A stretch of DNA of 64,000 nt from Allotamlana fucoidanivorans (GCF_006265225.1 NZ_VDCS01000008.1:124001-188000), one strand, 5' to 3'. Positions 44,931 through 55,591 are shown, numbered from the stretch's first letter. The notes: a model not told the origin generated them from the letters alone. Program-made: numbers and translations.

Positions 44931-46364
44931 TTAGAATTCAGCGTTTTGAGGTGTTCTTGGAAAAGGAATAACATCTCTAATATTGCTCATACCCGTTGCA
45001 AACATTACTAAACGTTCAAAACCTAGGCCAAAGCCAGAATGTACTGCAGTACCAAATTTTCTTAAATCTAAGTACCACCAAAGTTCTTCTTCTGGAATGT
45101 TTATTGCGGCCATTTTTTCTTTTAAAACATCTAAACGTTCTTCACGTTGGGCACCTCCAACTATTTCACCAATCCCTGGGAATAGAATATCCATGGCGCG
45201 AACCGTTTTGCCATCATCATTTAAACGCATATAAAAGGCCTTAATGTTGGCAGGATAATCAAACAAAATAACAGGACATTTAAAGTGTTTTTCTACCAAA
45301 TAACGCTCATGCTCACTTTGTAAATCGGTACCCCATTCATCTATAATGTACTTGAATTTCTTTTTCTTGTTAGGTTTTGAATTTCGTAGAATATCAATAG
45401 CTTCAGTATAGCTTACTCTTTTAAAATGGTTGTCAGTAACAAAGTTTAGCTTTTCAATTAAAGACATTGGGCTGCGCTCAGCTTGAGGTTTTTTCTTGTC
45501 TTCATCTTGTAAGCGCTTATCTAAAAACTCTAAATCTTCGCGGTTGTTAACTAATATGTATTTAATAACATATTTCATAAAGTCTTCAGCCAAATCCATA
45601 TTGCCAGCCAAATCCATAAAGGCTACTTCTGGTTCAATCATCCAAAATTCAGCCAAATGCCTTGACGTATTTGAGTTTTCTGCTCTAAATGTGGGGCCAA
45701 AGGTGTATACTTTACCCAGTGACATAGCATAGGTTTCTGCCTCTAACTGCCCAGAAACCGTTAGGTTTGTTTCTTTTCCAAAAAAATCTTTTGAATAATC
45801 TACGTTGCCATTTTCATCTTTCGGCGGATTTTCAGCATCCAATGTTGTTACCTTAAACATTTCGCCAGCACCTTCAGCATCACTTCCCGTTATAATAGGG
45901 GCATGCATGTAATAAAACCCGTTTTCATTAAAGTATTTATGAATAGCAAATGACAATGCGGAACGCAAACGCATTACGGCGCTAAATGTATTGGTTCTTG
46001 TGCGTAAGTGTGCATGTTCTCGTAAAAACTCAAAGGAATGTTTTTTAGGCTGAATAGGGTAGGTGTCTGGGTTAGAATCTCCTAATACGTCTAATTCTTT
46101 TACTTGAATCTCTACCTGTTGTCCCTTTCCTTGGCTTTCAACAAGTTCTCCTTTTACATGAATGGCCGCACCTGTGGTAATGCGTTTTAAAAGGGCTTCA
46201 TCAAATTGTTCAAAATCAACAACGCATTGTATATTATTAAGTGTTGATCCATCGTTTAGCGCAATAAATCTGTTAGCTCTAAAGGTTCTTACCCATCCTT
46301 TTATTTCAACATCAGGTATAACAATTTCTTGCGACAGTAACTCCGAAACAGTTCTTAATTGCAT
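44931..46364 (-). CDS. asnS: Asparaginyl-tRNA synthetase
   Basis: Charges tRNA-Asn. The 477-residue class IIb enzyme has an N-terminal OB domain (about 1-105), motif 2 [21 protein letters not shown] and motif 3 [15 protein letters not shown], the latter typical of AsnRS. Length is normal. Single gene; 261 bp to rpoN contain no recognised feature. Confidence 0.97.
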   Translation of the reverse strand: MQLRTVSELLSQEIVIPDVEIKGWVRTFRANRFIALNDGSTLNNIQCVVDFEQFDEALLKRITTGAAIHVKGELVESQGKGQQVEIQVKELDVLGDSNPDTYPIQPKKHSFEFLREHAHLRTRTNTFSAVMRLRSALSFAIHKYFNENGFYYMHAPIITGSDAEGAGEMFKVTTLDAENPPKDENGNVDYSKDFFGKETNLTVSGQLEAETYAMSLGKVYTFGPTFRAENSNTSRHLAEFWMIEPEVAFMDLAGNMDLAEDFMKYVIKYILVNNREDLEFLDKRLQDEDKKKPQAERSPMSLIEKLNFVTDNHFKRVSYTEAIDILRNSKPNKKKKFKYIIDEWGTDLQSEHERYLVEKHFKCPVILFDYPANIKAFYMRLNDDGKTVRAMDILFPGIGEIVGGAQREERLDVLKEKMAAINIPEEELWWYLDLRKFGTAVHSGFGLGFERLVMFATGMSNIRDVIPFPRTPQNAEF

Positions 46365-46506
46365 AAATACTAGTTTTAAAATGTAAATATAAAGGTTTCA
46401 GCTTTTAAATTTGAAATATTAAAATGAAAAATCAATAAAAAATTTCGTTTAAAAGTCATAATAATGTTTTAATCTGTAATGATTTCTAAAGTGATTAACT
46501 TTGTTC

Positions 46507-48897
46507 TTATTCCTCCTCATCATCATCGTCAGGTATAATATTAATAGAGGGTTCTCTAAGTACCTGTTTGTTCGCAATGTTACGTTCAAGTGATAATAAT
46601 AATGAAGGTAATAGTAATAAATTAGATAACATAGCAAACAGTAATGTGGCAGAAACCAGTGCCCCCAATGCTACGGTACCTCCAAAACTAGAGATGGTAA
46701 ATACTGAAAACCCAAAAAACAATACAATAGAGGTGTAAAACATACTTACCCCTGTTTCTCTAAGTGCTCCGTAAACCGATACTTTTATTTTCCATTTGTT
46801 TGCTTGCAATTCTTGCCGGTATTTAGCCAGAAAATGAATGGTGTCATCTACAGAAATACCAAAGGCAATACTAAATACCAAAATGGTTGATGGTTTTATG
46901 GGCACCCCTAAATAGCCCATTAATCCAGCGGTAATTAATAAAGGTAATAAATTAGGGATAAGCGAAACTATAATCATTCTAGCCGATCTGAACATATAAG
47001 CCATGAAAAGAGCAATTAATAAAATAGCCAGAGATAATGAAATAGCTAGGTTTTTAACCAAGTATTTGGTTCCTTTTTGAAAAACCAAAGCCTTACCCGT
47101 CATGGTAACATTATATTTTTCTTTTGGGAATACTTTATCAATCTTGGTTTGTAGGTTTTCTTCAATACGTTCCATTTTGTCCGTACCTATATCTTTCATA
47201 AAGGTGGTGATACGCGCATATTGCCCCGTACTATCTACAAAGTTTTTAAGCAAATCAACATTAGAAGAGGAGTTTTTTGCATAAGACAATATAAAGTTGT
47301 TCTCTTGTGAGGTTGGAAGCTGATAGTATTTAGGATTGCCATTATAGTAAGCTTGCTTTGAATATTTAACCAAACCAACTACCGAAATAGGTTTTGAAAG
47401 CTCGGGTGTTTCAATGATCAACTCTTCTAGTTCATTCATACGCTTCAGTGTAGACAGCTTCATAACCCCCTTTTTCCGTTTGGTATCCACCATTATTTCC
47501 AATGGCATAATACCGTTAAATTCATCTTCAAAGAAGCGAATGTCATGCACAAAATCAGATTCTTGTGGCATATCTTCAATCAAACTCCCCGATATTTTTA
47601 TTTGATAAATACCAATAATACTAACGGTTAATAGGATAACGGCTGTAATATAAATGGTTATTCTCCTATGTTTCACCATTCGTTCCATCCAATTTACAAA
47701 TCCTCCAATCCAGCGTTTGTTTAAATGCTCTAGATGCCGGTCTTTTGGGAAAGGTAAAAACGTATAAATTATAGGAATAATAAGTAAACAAAGTACAAAG
47801 ATGGCCAATATACTTAGCGAGGCAACAACTCCAAATTCTTTTAATAGTTTGCTTTCGGTTAAAATGAATGTGGCAAACCCAGAAGCAGTTGTAACATTAG
47901 TCATTAATGTAGCATTGCCTACTTTCGTAATAACACGTTGCAATGACTTTACTTTGTTGCCATGAAGCTTTACTTCATGTTGGTATTTGTTGATTAAAAA
48001 AATACAGTTGGGTATACCAATAACAATAATTAGAGGCGGGATTAGTGCGGTTAATACGGTAATTTCATAATTGAGGAAACCAATAATACCAAGCGTCCAC
48101 ATAACGCCAATGCACACAACAATGAGTGAAATAAAAGTGGCTCTAAATGATCGGAAAAAGAAAAAGAATATAATAGAAGTGACTAAAAGGGCAGCAAAAA
48201 TGAATAGGCCAATTTCATCTACAATATTTTGTGAGTTCAGTGTTCTGATGTAAGGCATTCCTGAAACGCGAACATCTAGATGATACTGGTCTTGAAAGGC
48301 TTCAATATTTGGAAGTAGCACATCTATAATAAAGTCTTTTCTCGCTGGTGTGTTTACAATATCTTTATTTAAATAGATGGCTGTCCTTACAGTTTTAGTG
48401 TCTTTGTTGAATAAAAAATTGTCGTAAAAAGGATATTTCTTAAACAACTCATTCTGCAACTTTTCTATTTGAGCTACTGAAGCTATAGAATCTTTTATAA
48501 AGGGTTCTAGTTTAAACCGTTCATGTTTTGTGTCCTTTATGAGTTTTTGTAAATCTTGAATAGAGATAACAGTTTCAACAGCTTCATTAACTTTAAAAGC
48601 ATCTGAGAGATGATTCCAAGCGTTTAGTTTTTCAATAGAAAAAAGAGTCGAGTCTTTAACGCCTATAACAATAAGGTTTCCTTCTTCTCCAAAGGTTTTT
48701 AAAAAATCATTATATATAAGATTTACCTCATGGTCATCTGGTAACAAATTGGCTTCAGTATACGTGAAACGCATATTTTCCCATTTAAGACTAAGCAGAA
48801 CAGTAGCGGCGATTATACCAATAAGTATAATAATTTTATTACGAAGAATTAGTCTGGCAACGACATCCCAAAAGTGTTTGGTTAAAAGTTTAAGCAT
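46507..48897 (-). CDS. MMPL/RND-superfamily exporter
   Basis: A 796-residue membrane protein with 12 helices in two repeats, each with a periplasmic loop domain after the first helix (about 40-215 and 435-600). The second bundle has GISVDDTIHFLAKY, the RND acidic helix-4 motif. It resembles the HAE3/MMPL group that moves lipids or hydrophobic compounds, and lacks a partner adaptor nearby. The C terminus is acidic (DDDDEEE). The next gene downstream on this strand is asnS, 142 bp away. Confidence 0.85.
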   Translation of the reverse strand: MLKLLTKHFWDVVARLILRNKIIILIGIIAATVLLSLKWENMRFTYTEANLLPDDHEVNLIYNDFLKTFGEEGNLIVIGVKDSTLFSIEKLNAWNHLSDAFKVNEAVETVISIQDLQKLIKDTKHERFKLEPFIKDSIASVAQIEKLQNELFKKYPFYDNFLFNKDTKTVRTAIYLNKDIVNTPARKDFIIDVLLPNIEAFQDQYHLDVRVSGMPYIRTLNSQNIVDEIGLFIFAALLVTSIIFFFFFRSFRATFISLIVVCIGVMWTLGIIGFLNYEITVLTALIPPLIIVIGIPNCIFLINKYQHEVKLHGNKVKSLQRVITKVGNATLMTNVTTASGFATFILTESKLLKEFGVVASLSILAIFVLCLLIIPIIYTFLPFPKDRHLEHLNKRWIGGFVNWMERMVKHRRITIYITAVILLTVSIIGIYQIKISGSLIEDMPQESDFVHDIRFFEDEFNGIMPLEIMVDTKRKKGVMKLSTLKRMNELEELIIETPELSKPISVVGLVKYSKQAYYNGNPKYYQLPTSQENNFILSYAKNSSSNVDLLKNFVDSTGQYARITTFMKDIGTDKMERIEENLQTKIDKVFPKEKYNVTMTGKALVFQKGTKYLVKNLAISLSLAILLIALFMAYMFRSARMIIVSLIPNLLPLLITAGLMGYLGVPIKPSTILVFSIAFGISVDDTIHFLAKYRQELQANKWKIKVSVYGALRETGVSMFYTSIVLFFGFSVFTISSFGGTVALGALVSATLLFAMLSNLLLLPSLLLSLERNIANKQVLREPSINIIPDDDDEEE

Positions 48898-48944
48898 ACG
48901 TCATTTTAAAGAAGCGCAAAGGTAGAAAAATCAGGCATAATACC

Positions 48945-50216
48945 TCAAAATGAGACGTTAAAAGTGAATTTAAACGCAACATTGTCACTAATGTTAGGAA
49001 GGTGGTAAGCACCATAGCGATATGTAAAGCTTAAACCGAACCCAAACAGTAATTTGTTGAATTCAAAACCAGATTCGGTAAACCCGTGCTTTAAAGAGCT
49101 AAAAGTTATATTGTCATGTCTTTCAGGATTGTCCATGTCTCCTATGGCATACCTAGAAATTAAAACCAACTGTGGTTTTAACTTATCAGAAATTTGAAAC
49201 GGTGGTAAAAAATATCTAAACTGAATGGTGGCAAATTTATCAGAAAAGAATTCATTAAAATACATGGTTTCAAAACTGTTTAAGCCGGCCACGGTAAAGC
49301 GTTGTAGTATTTTTTCTTTTGTAATGTTATTGGGGTAGGCATGGTACAGATGGGTGAGTGGGGCATCGCCAATAGCCATACCAGTAACTAGAGTAATTTG
49401 CCCGTAATGGTTGGGGTTCTGACCAATCTTTTCAATAACCTTAAAATCAAACTTTGAGAAGTCAAAATCACCTTTAAAGGCATTTTTAAAACTTTTTGTG
49501 TATTGAAACGAAAACTTCGGGAATCCCGATTTTGTTTCTCTCATACCAATAGGAGTGGGTTCAAATTTACTAAACGGACTCCATTGAAATCCTACAATAC
49601 CCGTAGTTATATTAAAAGAGTGATACGATGTGTCATTTAAAAGGTAGTTGTAGCTATAGGTAGGCTCAATATTACTTACTGCAAATTCGGCTTCTGATAG
49701 AAGGTGGGGTGCTATTTGATGTTCTATAGCCACTGCTGTTGTTATGTGCTTGTGAAACAAATCAATATTTAGCAAACGAGGTTCAAAAAACTGAAATACC
49801 CTAGAGTCTGTTATGTACCGTGTACTCCCCGTTTCTTGTAAATCATCTGTATAGGTTGCATTTAACCAAGTATTAGTTTTTTGAGCTAACCTAATACCTC
49901 CTCCAAAACTGTATTTAAATCTATGGTCTCTAAAACCGTAAACTGCATAGGTGTTGAATCTGAATTTTTCAGAAAAAGTATGGTTTGTTACTCCGCCTAG
50001 TCCAGTACGAATCCCTTCGTAATGGTTGTATTTTACTAAATACCTAAGGTCAAAATTAAAGTACTTGGTAGGGAAATAACCATTTCCAATACTTTTAAGT
50101 AATAAGTTTTTGTTAATAGAGTCTCGCTGAGGCTCATTAGTAACATCAATTGGCTCTTGTGATTGTGCCAAAAAAGTCGAAAAAATAGCTAATAAAAAAA
50201 ATGAGCTTTTTGGCAT
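48945..50216 (-). CDS. Outer-membrane barrel, DUF5686-like C-terminal part
   Basis: A 423-residue protein with a signal peptide (cleavage near AQSQ, residue 20) and a large barrel (about 50-423) ending in Phe (FNVSF). The sequence style (GLGGVTNHTFSEKFRFNTYAVYGFRDHRFKYSFGGG) resembles the barrel part of DUF5686 proteins, but the usual N-terminal carboxypeptidase-like domain is missing, so it is about half the usual length. No frameshift seen. Function unknown. Confidence 0.65.
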   Translation of the reverse strand: MPKSSFFLLAIFSTFLAQSQEPIDVTNEPQRDSINKNLLLKSIGNGYFPTKYFNFDLRYLVKYNHYEGIRTGLGGVTNHTFSEKFRFNTYAVYGFRDHRFKYSFGGGIRLAQKTNTWLNATYTDDLQETGSTRYITDSRVFQFFEPRLLNIDLFHKHITTAVAIEHQIAPHLLSEAEFAVSNIEPTYSYNYLLNDTSYHSFNITTGIVGFQWSPFSKFEPTPIGMRETKSGFPKFSFQYTKSFKNAFKGDFDFSKFDFKVIEKIGQNPNHYGQITLVTGMAIGDAPLTHLYHAYPNNITKEKILQRFTVAGLNSFETMYFNEFFSDKFATIQFRYFLPPFQISDKLKPQLVLISRYAIGDMDNPERHDNITFSSLKHGFTESGFEFNKLLFGFGLSFTYRYGAYHLPNISDNVAFKFTFNVSF

Positions 50217-50246
50217 TTAAAAACCGTTTATAGGCAGAATTATGAA

Positions 50247-50273
50247 AAAAGCGACATGGTAATAGTCGCTTTT
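50247..50273 (-). terminator. frr terminator
   Basis: A 9-bp stem AAAAGCGAC (50247-50255) with GTCGCTTTT (50265-50273), loop of 9, followed on the minus strand by T residues. Just after the frr stop. Confidence 0.8.
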
Positions 50274-50276
50274 CTA

Positions 50277-50834
50277 TTATACGGTCATGATTTCTTTTTC
50301 TTTAGTATCAAAAAGATCATCAATAATTTTTACAAATTTATCGGTAAGCGCTTGAATATCAATTTCAGCATTCTTTTTTAGGTCTTCTGAAACATCATCA
50401 TTTTTCTTAACCTCATTCATGGCTTCTTTTCTAGCCGTTCTAATGCTTATTTTAGCATCTTCTGCTTCAGCTTTTGCTTGTTTAGCTAATATTTTTCTTC
50501 GTTCTTCAGTTAATGGTGGCACATTAATGATTATAACCTCGCCATTATTCATAGGATTAAACCCTAGGTTGGCATAGGCAATGCCACGTTCAATTTCTTG
50601 TAGCATACTTTTTTCCCAAGGTTGAACAGAAATGGTTCTACCATCTGGCGTGTTAACATTAGCAACTTGCGATAATGGGGTTTGTGAACCATAATAGTCA
50701 ACCATAACACTACCAAGCATGGCAGGGCTCGCTTTTCCTGCTCTTATATTTAAAAATGCCTTTTTTAGATGAGCAATGGCGTTATCCATTGATTCCTTTG
50801 TGGTGTCTAATATAAATTGAATGTCTTCGTTCAT
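50277..50834 (-). CDS. frr: Ribosome recycling factor
   Basis: Splits the post-termination ribosome with EF-G. The 185-residue chain shows the RRF landmarks: LNIRAGKASPAMLGSVMVDYYGS, SVQPWEKSMLQEIERGI and the C-terminal helix with LTEERRKILAKQ. Normal length. Follows pyrH by 42 bp, the usual gene order. Confidence 0.97.
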   Translation of the reverse strand: MNEDIQFILDTTKESMDNAIAHLKKAFLNIRAGKASPAMLGSVMVDYYGSQTPLSQVANVNTPDGRTISVQPWEKSMLQEIERGIAYANLGFNPMNNGEVIIINVPPLTEERRKILAKQAKAEAEDAKISIRTARKEAMNEVKKNDDVSEDLKKNAEIDIQALTDKFVKIIDDLFDTKEKEIMTV

Positions 50835-50876
50835 TGTTTTAATTTTTAGGGATTAAATCAAAAATTGCGCCAAGTA

Positions 50877-51584
50877 TTAAACGTTAACTACAGTACCTAT
50901 ATTTTCGCCAGAAACTACTTTAAGTAAATTTCCTTTTTTATTCATGTCAAAAACAATAATAGGTAAATTGTTTTCTTGACTTAAGGTAAAAGCTGTTGTG
51001 TCCATAACTTTAAGACCTTTACGTAGTACATCATCAAAACTTATGGTGTTAAATTTAACGGCATTGGTGTCTTTTTCCGGATCTGCATTGTAGATACCGT
51101 CAACACGGGTTCCTTTTAAAATAACATCGGCTTCAATCTCGATAGCACGCAATACAGCGGCAGAATCAGTTGTAAAATAAGGATTTCCAGTACCGCCACC
51201 AAAAATAACTACACGGCCTTTTTCTAAATGGCGCATGGCTTTTCTTCTAATAAAAGGTTCGGCTACTTCATTTATTTTTATAGCGGTTTGTAATCTTGTT
51301 GGCATACCAGCATCTTCTAAAGCACCTTGTAAAGCCAATCCATTAATAACCGTTGCTAGCATACCCATATAATCCCCTTGTACACGGTCCATACCTTTAC
51401 TAGCTCCAGCCACACCTCTAAAAATGTTACCGCCACCTATAACAATGGCTACTTCAACACCTTTGTCCATTATCGTTTTTATGTCTTGCGCGTATTCTGC
51501 CAAGCGTTCAGAATCAATACCATATTGGCGTGTTCCCATGAGTGCTTCACCAGATAGTTTAAGGAGTATTCTTTTATATTTCAT
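50877..51584 (-). CDS. pyrH: UMP kinase
   Basis: Phosphorylates UMP to UDP, a hexameric amino-acid-kinase-fold enzyme. The 235-residue protein has the Lys-Gly-rich N terminus ([12 protein letters not shown]), GGGNIFRG near 55 and the [13 protein letters not shown] segment. The ATG at 51584 matches the family; a 32-residue extension would be non-homologous. A possible -7 box TAATTTTG is at 51608-51615 on the minus strand. Separated from tsf by a terminator. Confidence 0.96.
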   Translation of the reverse strand: MKYKRILLKLSGEALMGTRQYGIDSERLAEYAQDIKTIMDKGVEVAIVIGGGNIFRGVAGASKGMDRVQGDYMGMLATVINGLALQGALEDAGMPTRLQTAIKINEVAEPFIRRKAMRHLEKGRVVIFGGGTGNPYFTTDSAAVLRAIEIEADVILKGTRVDGIYNADPEKDTNAVKFNTISFDDVLRKGLKVMDTTAFTLSQENNLPIIVFDMNKKGNLLKVVSGENIGTVVNV

Positions 51585-51665
51585 GTTTTGTTTTAACTGA
51601 AGTTGCGCAAAATTACGTATTTTTTTTATTTTGGAATTTATATAAAACCTTAATTTTAGAATAAA

Positions 51666-51695
51666 AAAACCACTATTCAAGGGAATAGTGGTTTT
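51666..51695 (-). terminator. tsf terminator
   Basis: A perfect 13-bp stem (51666-51678 with 51683-51695), loop of 4, followed on the minus strand by a run of T (to about 51663). It ends the ribosomal transcript before pyrH. Confidence 0.88.
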
Positions 51696-51731
51696 ATATG
51701 AATGTGTCCGCCAAAGCGGAAATGGTTCATG

Positions 51732-52706
51732 TTATCCTACAGTAGCACGTTTAAAACCAACGATTTCAACATCTCCAAAAGAAGCAACATAGTCTGCAAC
51801 TGTTTTCTTTTCATCTTTGATGAATTTTTGATCCAATAGACATTGTTCTTGATCTAAAGTCGTGTTGTCAGAAATGAAACGTTCCATTTTACCTGGTAAA
51901 ATTCGGTCCCAAATCTTTTCTGGTTTACCTTCAGCAGCTAACTCTGCTTTAGCATCTTCTTCAGCTTGTGCTAAAACTTCAGGTGTTAATTGTGCCATTG
52001 AGATGTATTTAGGTACATTTTTAAGTGTTTTACCTAAACGGCCAAGCTCAATATTGTCTTTTTCTATAACTGCAATTCTTGCTTCAGTTTCAGACGCCAC
52101 ATAAGCAGGATCAAAATCTTTGTATGATAATGATGTAGCCCCCATTGAAGCAACTTGCATAGCTATGTCTTTTACTAAAACATCAGCATTATCAACCTTT
52201 GCAGTTAAACCAACTAAAGCAGCAATTTTGTTAATGTGTACATAAGACCCCACATAAGCAGCTTCTAATTTTTCAAAAGCTGTAATGTCTAGTTTTTCGC
52301 CAATAACCCCAGTTTGCTCAACTAATTTTTCAGCAACAGTCATACCACCAAAATCGGCCGCTAAAAAGGCTTCTTTTGAATCGTGGTTTAAAGCGATATC
52401 AGCTAAATCATTAGCAAGTGCTAAGAAATTTTCATTTTTACCAACAAAGTCTGTTTCGCAGCCTAAAACTATGGCAACACCCGCTGTTTGGTCTGCATTG
52501 ATTTTAGCTACAGCAGCACCTTCAGAAGACTCTCTGTCAGCTCTTTTTTCTGCTACTTTTTGTCCTTTCTTACGTAAAACTTCAATAGCTTTATCAAAAT
52601 CGCCTTCAGCCTCAACCAAAGCTTTCTTGCAATCCATCATACCTGCTCCAGTTGCTTGTCTTAATTTATTAACTTCTGCAGCTGTTACTTTTACTGTAGT
52701 ACTCAT
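51732..52706 (-). CDS. tsf: Elongation factor Ts
   Basis: Nucleotide-exchange factor for EF-Tu. The 324-residue protein has the N-terminal UBA-like segment with LRQATGAGMMDCKKAL and the core TDFV motif in CETDFVGKN. It is longer than E. coli Ts (283), as is usual in Bacteroidota. Downstream of rpsB with an attenuator-like hairpin between. Confidence 0.97.
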   Translation of the reverse strand: MSTTVKVTAAEVNKLRQATGAGMMDCKKALVEAEGDFDKAIEVLRKKGQKVAEKRADRESSEGAAVAKINADQTAGVAIVLGCETDFVGKNENFLALANDLADIALNHDSKEAFLAADFGGMTVAEKLVEQTGVIGEKLDITAFEKLEAAYVGSYVHINKIAALVGLTAKVDNADVLVKDIAMQVASMGATSLSYKDFDPAYVASETEARIAVIEKDNIELGRLGKTLKNVPKYISMAQLTPEVLAQAEEDAKAELAAEGKPEKIWDRILPGKMERFISDNTTLDQEQCLLDQKFIKDEKKTVADYVASFGDVEIVGFKRATVG

Positions 52707-52719
52707 AGTAATTATAATT

Positions 52720-52770
52720 TAAAAAAAGTCGTTCAATTTATTTCCTGCAAAGAAAAGAACTAAACGACTT
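52720..52770 (-). terminator. Attenuator-like hairpin between rpsB and tsf
   Basis: AAGTCGTT (52726-52733) and AACGACTT (52763-52770) form an 8-bp stem with a 29-nt loop. On the minus strand it ends in seven T residues. As it sits between rpsB and tsf it can trim the amount of tsf message. Confidence 0.65.
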
Positions 52771-52792
52771 ATTTGTGTTGTATTAATGTTTT

Positions 52793-53557
52793 TTATTCTT
52801 CTTCTTCAGCAACGGCTTGTTTAGCTTTTGCTTTAGTAGTTTCTTTTGCAGAGGAACTTGCTTCTTTTTCAGCTTTACGCTCAGCTAAACCTCCGGAAAT
52901 TGCAGATGTTACATGAGATAAAATCTTATCAATTGATTTTGAAGCATCATCATTTGCAGGGATAACATAGTCAACCTGACGTGGATCAGAGTTGGTGTCA
53001 ACCATTGCAAAAATAGGAATGTTTAATTTTTGAGCTTCTTTAATCGCGATATGCTCACGCTTAATATCTACAACAAATAAAGCACCTGGTAAACGCGTCA
53101 TGTCACTAATAGATCCTAAGTTTTTTTCTAACTTAGCTCTTAAACGATCTACTTGTAAACGCTCCTTTTTAGATAATGTATTGAAGGTGCCGTCTTTCTT
53201 CATTCTATCAATAGAAGCCATTTTTTTAACCGCTTTTCTAATAGTAACAAAGTTAGTTAACATACCACCTGGCCATCTTTCAGTGATGTAAGGCATATTA
53301 ATTTCTCCAGCTTTTTCAGCAACAATATCTTTTGCTTGTTTTTTTGTTGCAACGAATAAAATTTTACGTCCTGAAGCGGCAATTTTTGCTAATGCAGCTC
53401 CGGCTTCTTCAATTTTAGCCGCTGTTTTATATAGATTAATGATATGGATACCGTTACGCTCCATATAAACGTAAGGCGCCATGTTTGGATCCCACTTACG
53501 TGTCAAGTGCCCAAAGTGTACACCTGCTTCAAGTAATTCTTTTACTTCTACTGCCAT
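52793..53557 (-). CDS. rpsB: 30S ribosomal protein S2
   Basis: A 254-residue S2 with the motifs LLEAGVHFGHLTRKWDPNM at the N terminus and the ATKKQAKDIV and FVVDIKREHIAIKEA segments; the C terminus is a charged Ala/Lys/Glu tail. The ATG at 53557 (MAVEVKELL) is the family start. It is preceded by a 186-bp leader with an inverted repeat TGATTAAG (53591-53598) and CTTAATCA (53619-53626), a possible regulatory stem. Confidence 0.97.
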   Translation of the reverse strand: MAVEVKELLEAGVHFGHLTRKWDPNMAPYVYMERNGIHIINLYKTAAKIEEAGAALAKIAASGRKILFVATKKQAKDIVAEKAGEINMPYITERWPGGMLTNFVTIRKAVKKMASIDRMKKDGTFNTLSKKERLQVDRLRAKLEKNLGSISDMTRLPGALFVVDIKREHIAIKEAQKLNIPIFAMVDTNSDPRQVDYVIPANDDASKSIDKILSHVTSAISGGLAERKAEKEASSSAKETTKAKAKQAVAEEEE

Positions 53558-53743
53558 TTTGTAATAGTTTACGTTCTGTTGAATTAGCAATGATTAAGTG
53601 GTCCTTTTAAAAATTCGCCTTAATCATTTAGATGCTAAACTAATTCCTGTCTTATTTATAGACCAGGACAACAATAACTGTTTTTTAAATTTTTGATATA
53701 GATGTGAAACAAGATAGTTTATGCCGCACATCTGAAAATGATA

Positions 53744-54130
53744 TTAACGTTTAGAGAACTGGAATTTCTTACGCGCTTTCTTCTGACCGAATTTTTTACG
53801 CTCTACCATTCTTGGATCTCTTGTTAATAAACCTTCTGGTTTTAAAGTTAATCTATTCTCAGCATCAACCTCGCACATAGCACGAGAAATAGCTAAACGA
53901 ACAGCTTCTGCTTGACCAGTAATACCACCTCCATATACATTTACTGTAATATCAAAGTTGCTTTCATTGTTAGTCAAAGCTAATGGTTGCTTTACTTTGT
54001 ACTGTAACGTAGCGGTAGTAAAGTAATTAGCTAAGTCTTTTTTGTTAATCGTAATGTTTCCGCTTCCCGCAGATACATAAGCACGAGCAACAGCCGTTTT
54101 TCTACGGCCGATTTTGTGAATTACTTCCAT
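53744..54130 (-). CDS. rpsI: 30S ribosomal protein S9
   Basis: A 128-residue S9 beginning with GRRKTAVARAYVSAGSG and ending in the basic KKARKKFQFSKR tail that reaches the P-site tRNA. Start overlaps the rplM stop by one base (TAATG), the standard L13-S9 pair. Confidence 0.97.
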   Translation of the reverse strand: MEVIHKIGRRKTAVARAYVSAGSGNITINKKDLANYFTTATLQYKVKQPLALTNNESNFDITVNVYGGGITGQAEAVRLAISRAMCEVDAENRLTLKPEGLLTRDPRMVERKKFGQKKARKKFQFSKR

Positions 54131-54585
54131 TAATTAAATTCGTTTAAATTGATTGTTTTTGGTTTTTGAGCTTCGTGTTTATGCTCTGAACCAACAACAA
54201 CGGTTAGATTACGGAATAAATCGGCACCTAATTTGTTTTTAGGTAACATTCCTTTTACTGATTTTTCTACTACTCTTGCAGGATCTTTTCCATACAATTC
54301 TGTAGCAGTTAAACTTCTTTGACCTCCTGGGTATCCTGTGTGACGAATGTATGATTTCTCAGCCCATTTGTTACCGGATAATGTGATTTTCTCTGCGTTG
54401 ATAATGATTACATTATCTCCACAATCAACATGAGGTGTGAAGTTTGGCTTGTGCTTACCTCTTAATAGTTTTGCAACTTTTGAAGCTAAACGACCAAGCG
54501 CTTGACCTTCAGCATCAACCAAAACCCACTCTTTATTTACAGTAGCTTTGTTTGCTGAAATCGTTTTGTAGCTTAATGTGTCCAC
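54130..54585 (-). CDS. rplM: 50S ribosomal protein L13
   Basis: A 151-residue L13 with the segments [16 protein letters not shown] and [17 protein letters not shown] followed by [15 protein letters not shown]. First gene of the ribosomal block; translationally coupled to rpsI. A good promoter lies just upstream. Confidence 0.97.
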   Translation of the reverse strand: MDTLSYKTISANKATVNKEWVLVDAEGQALGRLASKVAKLLRGKHKPNFTPHVDCGDNVIIINAEKITLSGNKWAEKSYIRHTGYPGGQRSLTATELYGKDPARVVEKSVKGMLPKNKLGADLFRNLTVVVGSEHKHEAQKPKTINLNEFN

Positions 54586-54633
54586 ACTAATTGATTTTTA
54601 ATTATTAAACATTCCTCTCTCAAAAAGAGTTTG

Positions 54634-54664
54634 CAAATTTACGATTATAAATTTGATTACCAAA
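54634..54664 (-). promoter_or_regulatory. Promoter of rplM-rpsI
   Basis: On the minus strand: -33 TTTG (54661-54664), a 19-bp spacer, -7 TAAATTTG (54634-54641), an exact Bacteroidetes promoter. The leader that follows holds a short CTCT...AGAG stem (54617-54629). Confidence 0.75.
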
Positions 54665-54772
54665 CCCTGCTGCGGGTTTTTTTGTTATTGAAAATCAGCT
54701 AGCTGAAGTCATATTATGTGTTGTATTATGTTAGGTAGGTATAAATTGTTTTATTTGGTGTAAAGCGCAGGT

Positions 54773-55591
54773 TTAAAATCGGGTAATATCTACAAGTTGA
54801 ATGGTGGCTACCAAATACACATTATCACTCAACGGATTTACAACCATGGATGCTTTTATAGGAATAGTAATTTTGTCTGTGTCAACAAGATTACGTTTTA
54901 ATGAGACTCCAATATCATTAAAGCCTGCTTTGCTAGAGTAGAATGTGGGACCGCTTAAATCGTTCCAACTAAAAGAATACCCTATATGCGCTTCTATTTT
55001 GTAATCTCCAGCTTTTTTGCTGTAAGTCACATTAAAGTATTGTGTATAGCGCTGTTCTCCCCGTCTTAATAAAATGTCATTGGCATCATCTTCAGGTAAG
55101 GATGGCCGGTCTCTACCAAATAAAAAGGTTGATGACAACAGTGAAAAATGATTAGATAGTTTAAAGCTTGCCATAAAATCTAAAAGGCCACGTGTGGTTT
55201 CTGGATTAAAATCAAAAAAACCAGACGCTGTGGGGATATTGGTAATACCTTCCGTGAAATTGTAATACCAGTCTAATCTTAGATTGAATTTTGGTCTGTA
55301 ATAAATAAGAATAAGATCGGTTTCTTGATATGCACTATTTGTATTAACCCCTCCGTAAAATCCTAAAATAAAATCACCATATTTAACACCTGCTTGTGTA
55401 GCTAAAACAGGTGTTTTTGAAGGGGTAAGCCCTCTAAATACATTCATGGTTTTAAAAGCAAAAGACATATCGTAGGTAAATTTACCCTCTTCTACCTGAA
55501 TAATTTCGTCTTCAAGAATACGGTCTTCGTTTTGAGCTATGGTTTGAGCACTGAGAGCAATAAGGATAGCAAAAAGAATGATTTTCTTCAT
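54773..55591 (-). CDS. Outer-membrane barrel protein, Gcw_chp/TorF-like
   Basis: A 272-residue protein with a signal peptide (cleavage after TIAQ, residue 20). The segment VFRGLTPSKTPVLATQAGVKYGDFILGFYGG resembles the FRG...GFYxG signature of Gcw_chp family proteins, barrels of unknown cargo. Further antiparallel strands end at the C-terminal Phe. Single gene. Confidence 0.65.
   Translation of the reverse strand: MKKIILFAILIALSAQTIAQNEDRILEDEIIQVEEGKFTYDMSFAFKTMNVFRGLTPSKTPVLATQAGVKYGDFILGFYGGVNTNSAYQETDLILIYYRPKFNLRLDWYYNFTEGITNIPTASGFFDFNPETTRGLLDFMASFKLSNHFSLLSSTFLFGRDRPSLPEDDANDILLRRGEQRYTQYFNVTYSKKAGDYKIEAHIGYSFSWNDLSGPTFYSSKAGFNDIGVSLKRNLVDTDKITIPIKASMVVNPLSDNVYLVATIQLVDITRF

Noticed and set aside
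54662-54683. Hairpin AAACCC...GGGTTT with T tract
   Set aside because: The T tract is on the plus strand and no plus-strand gene ends there; on the minus strand the stem is short and overlaps the rplM -33 box.
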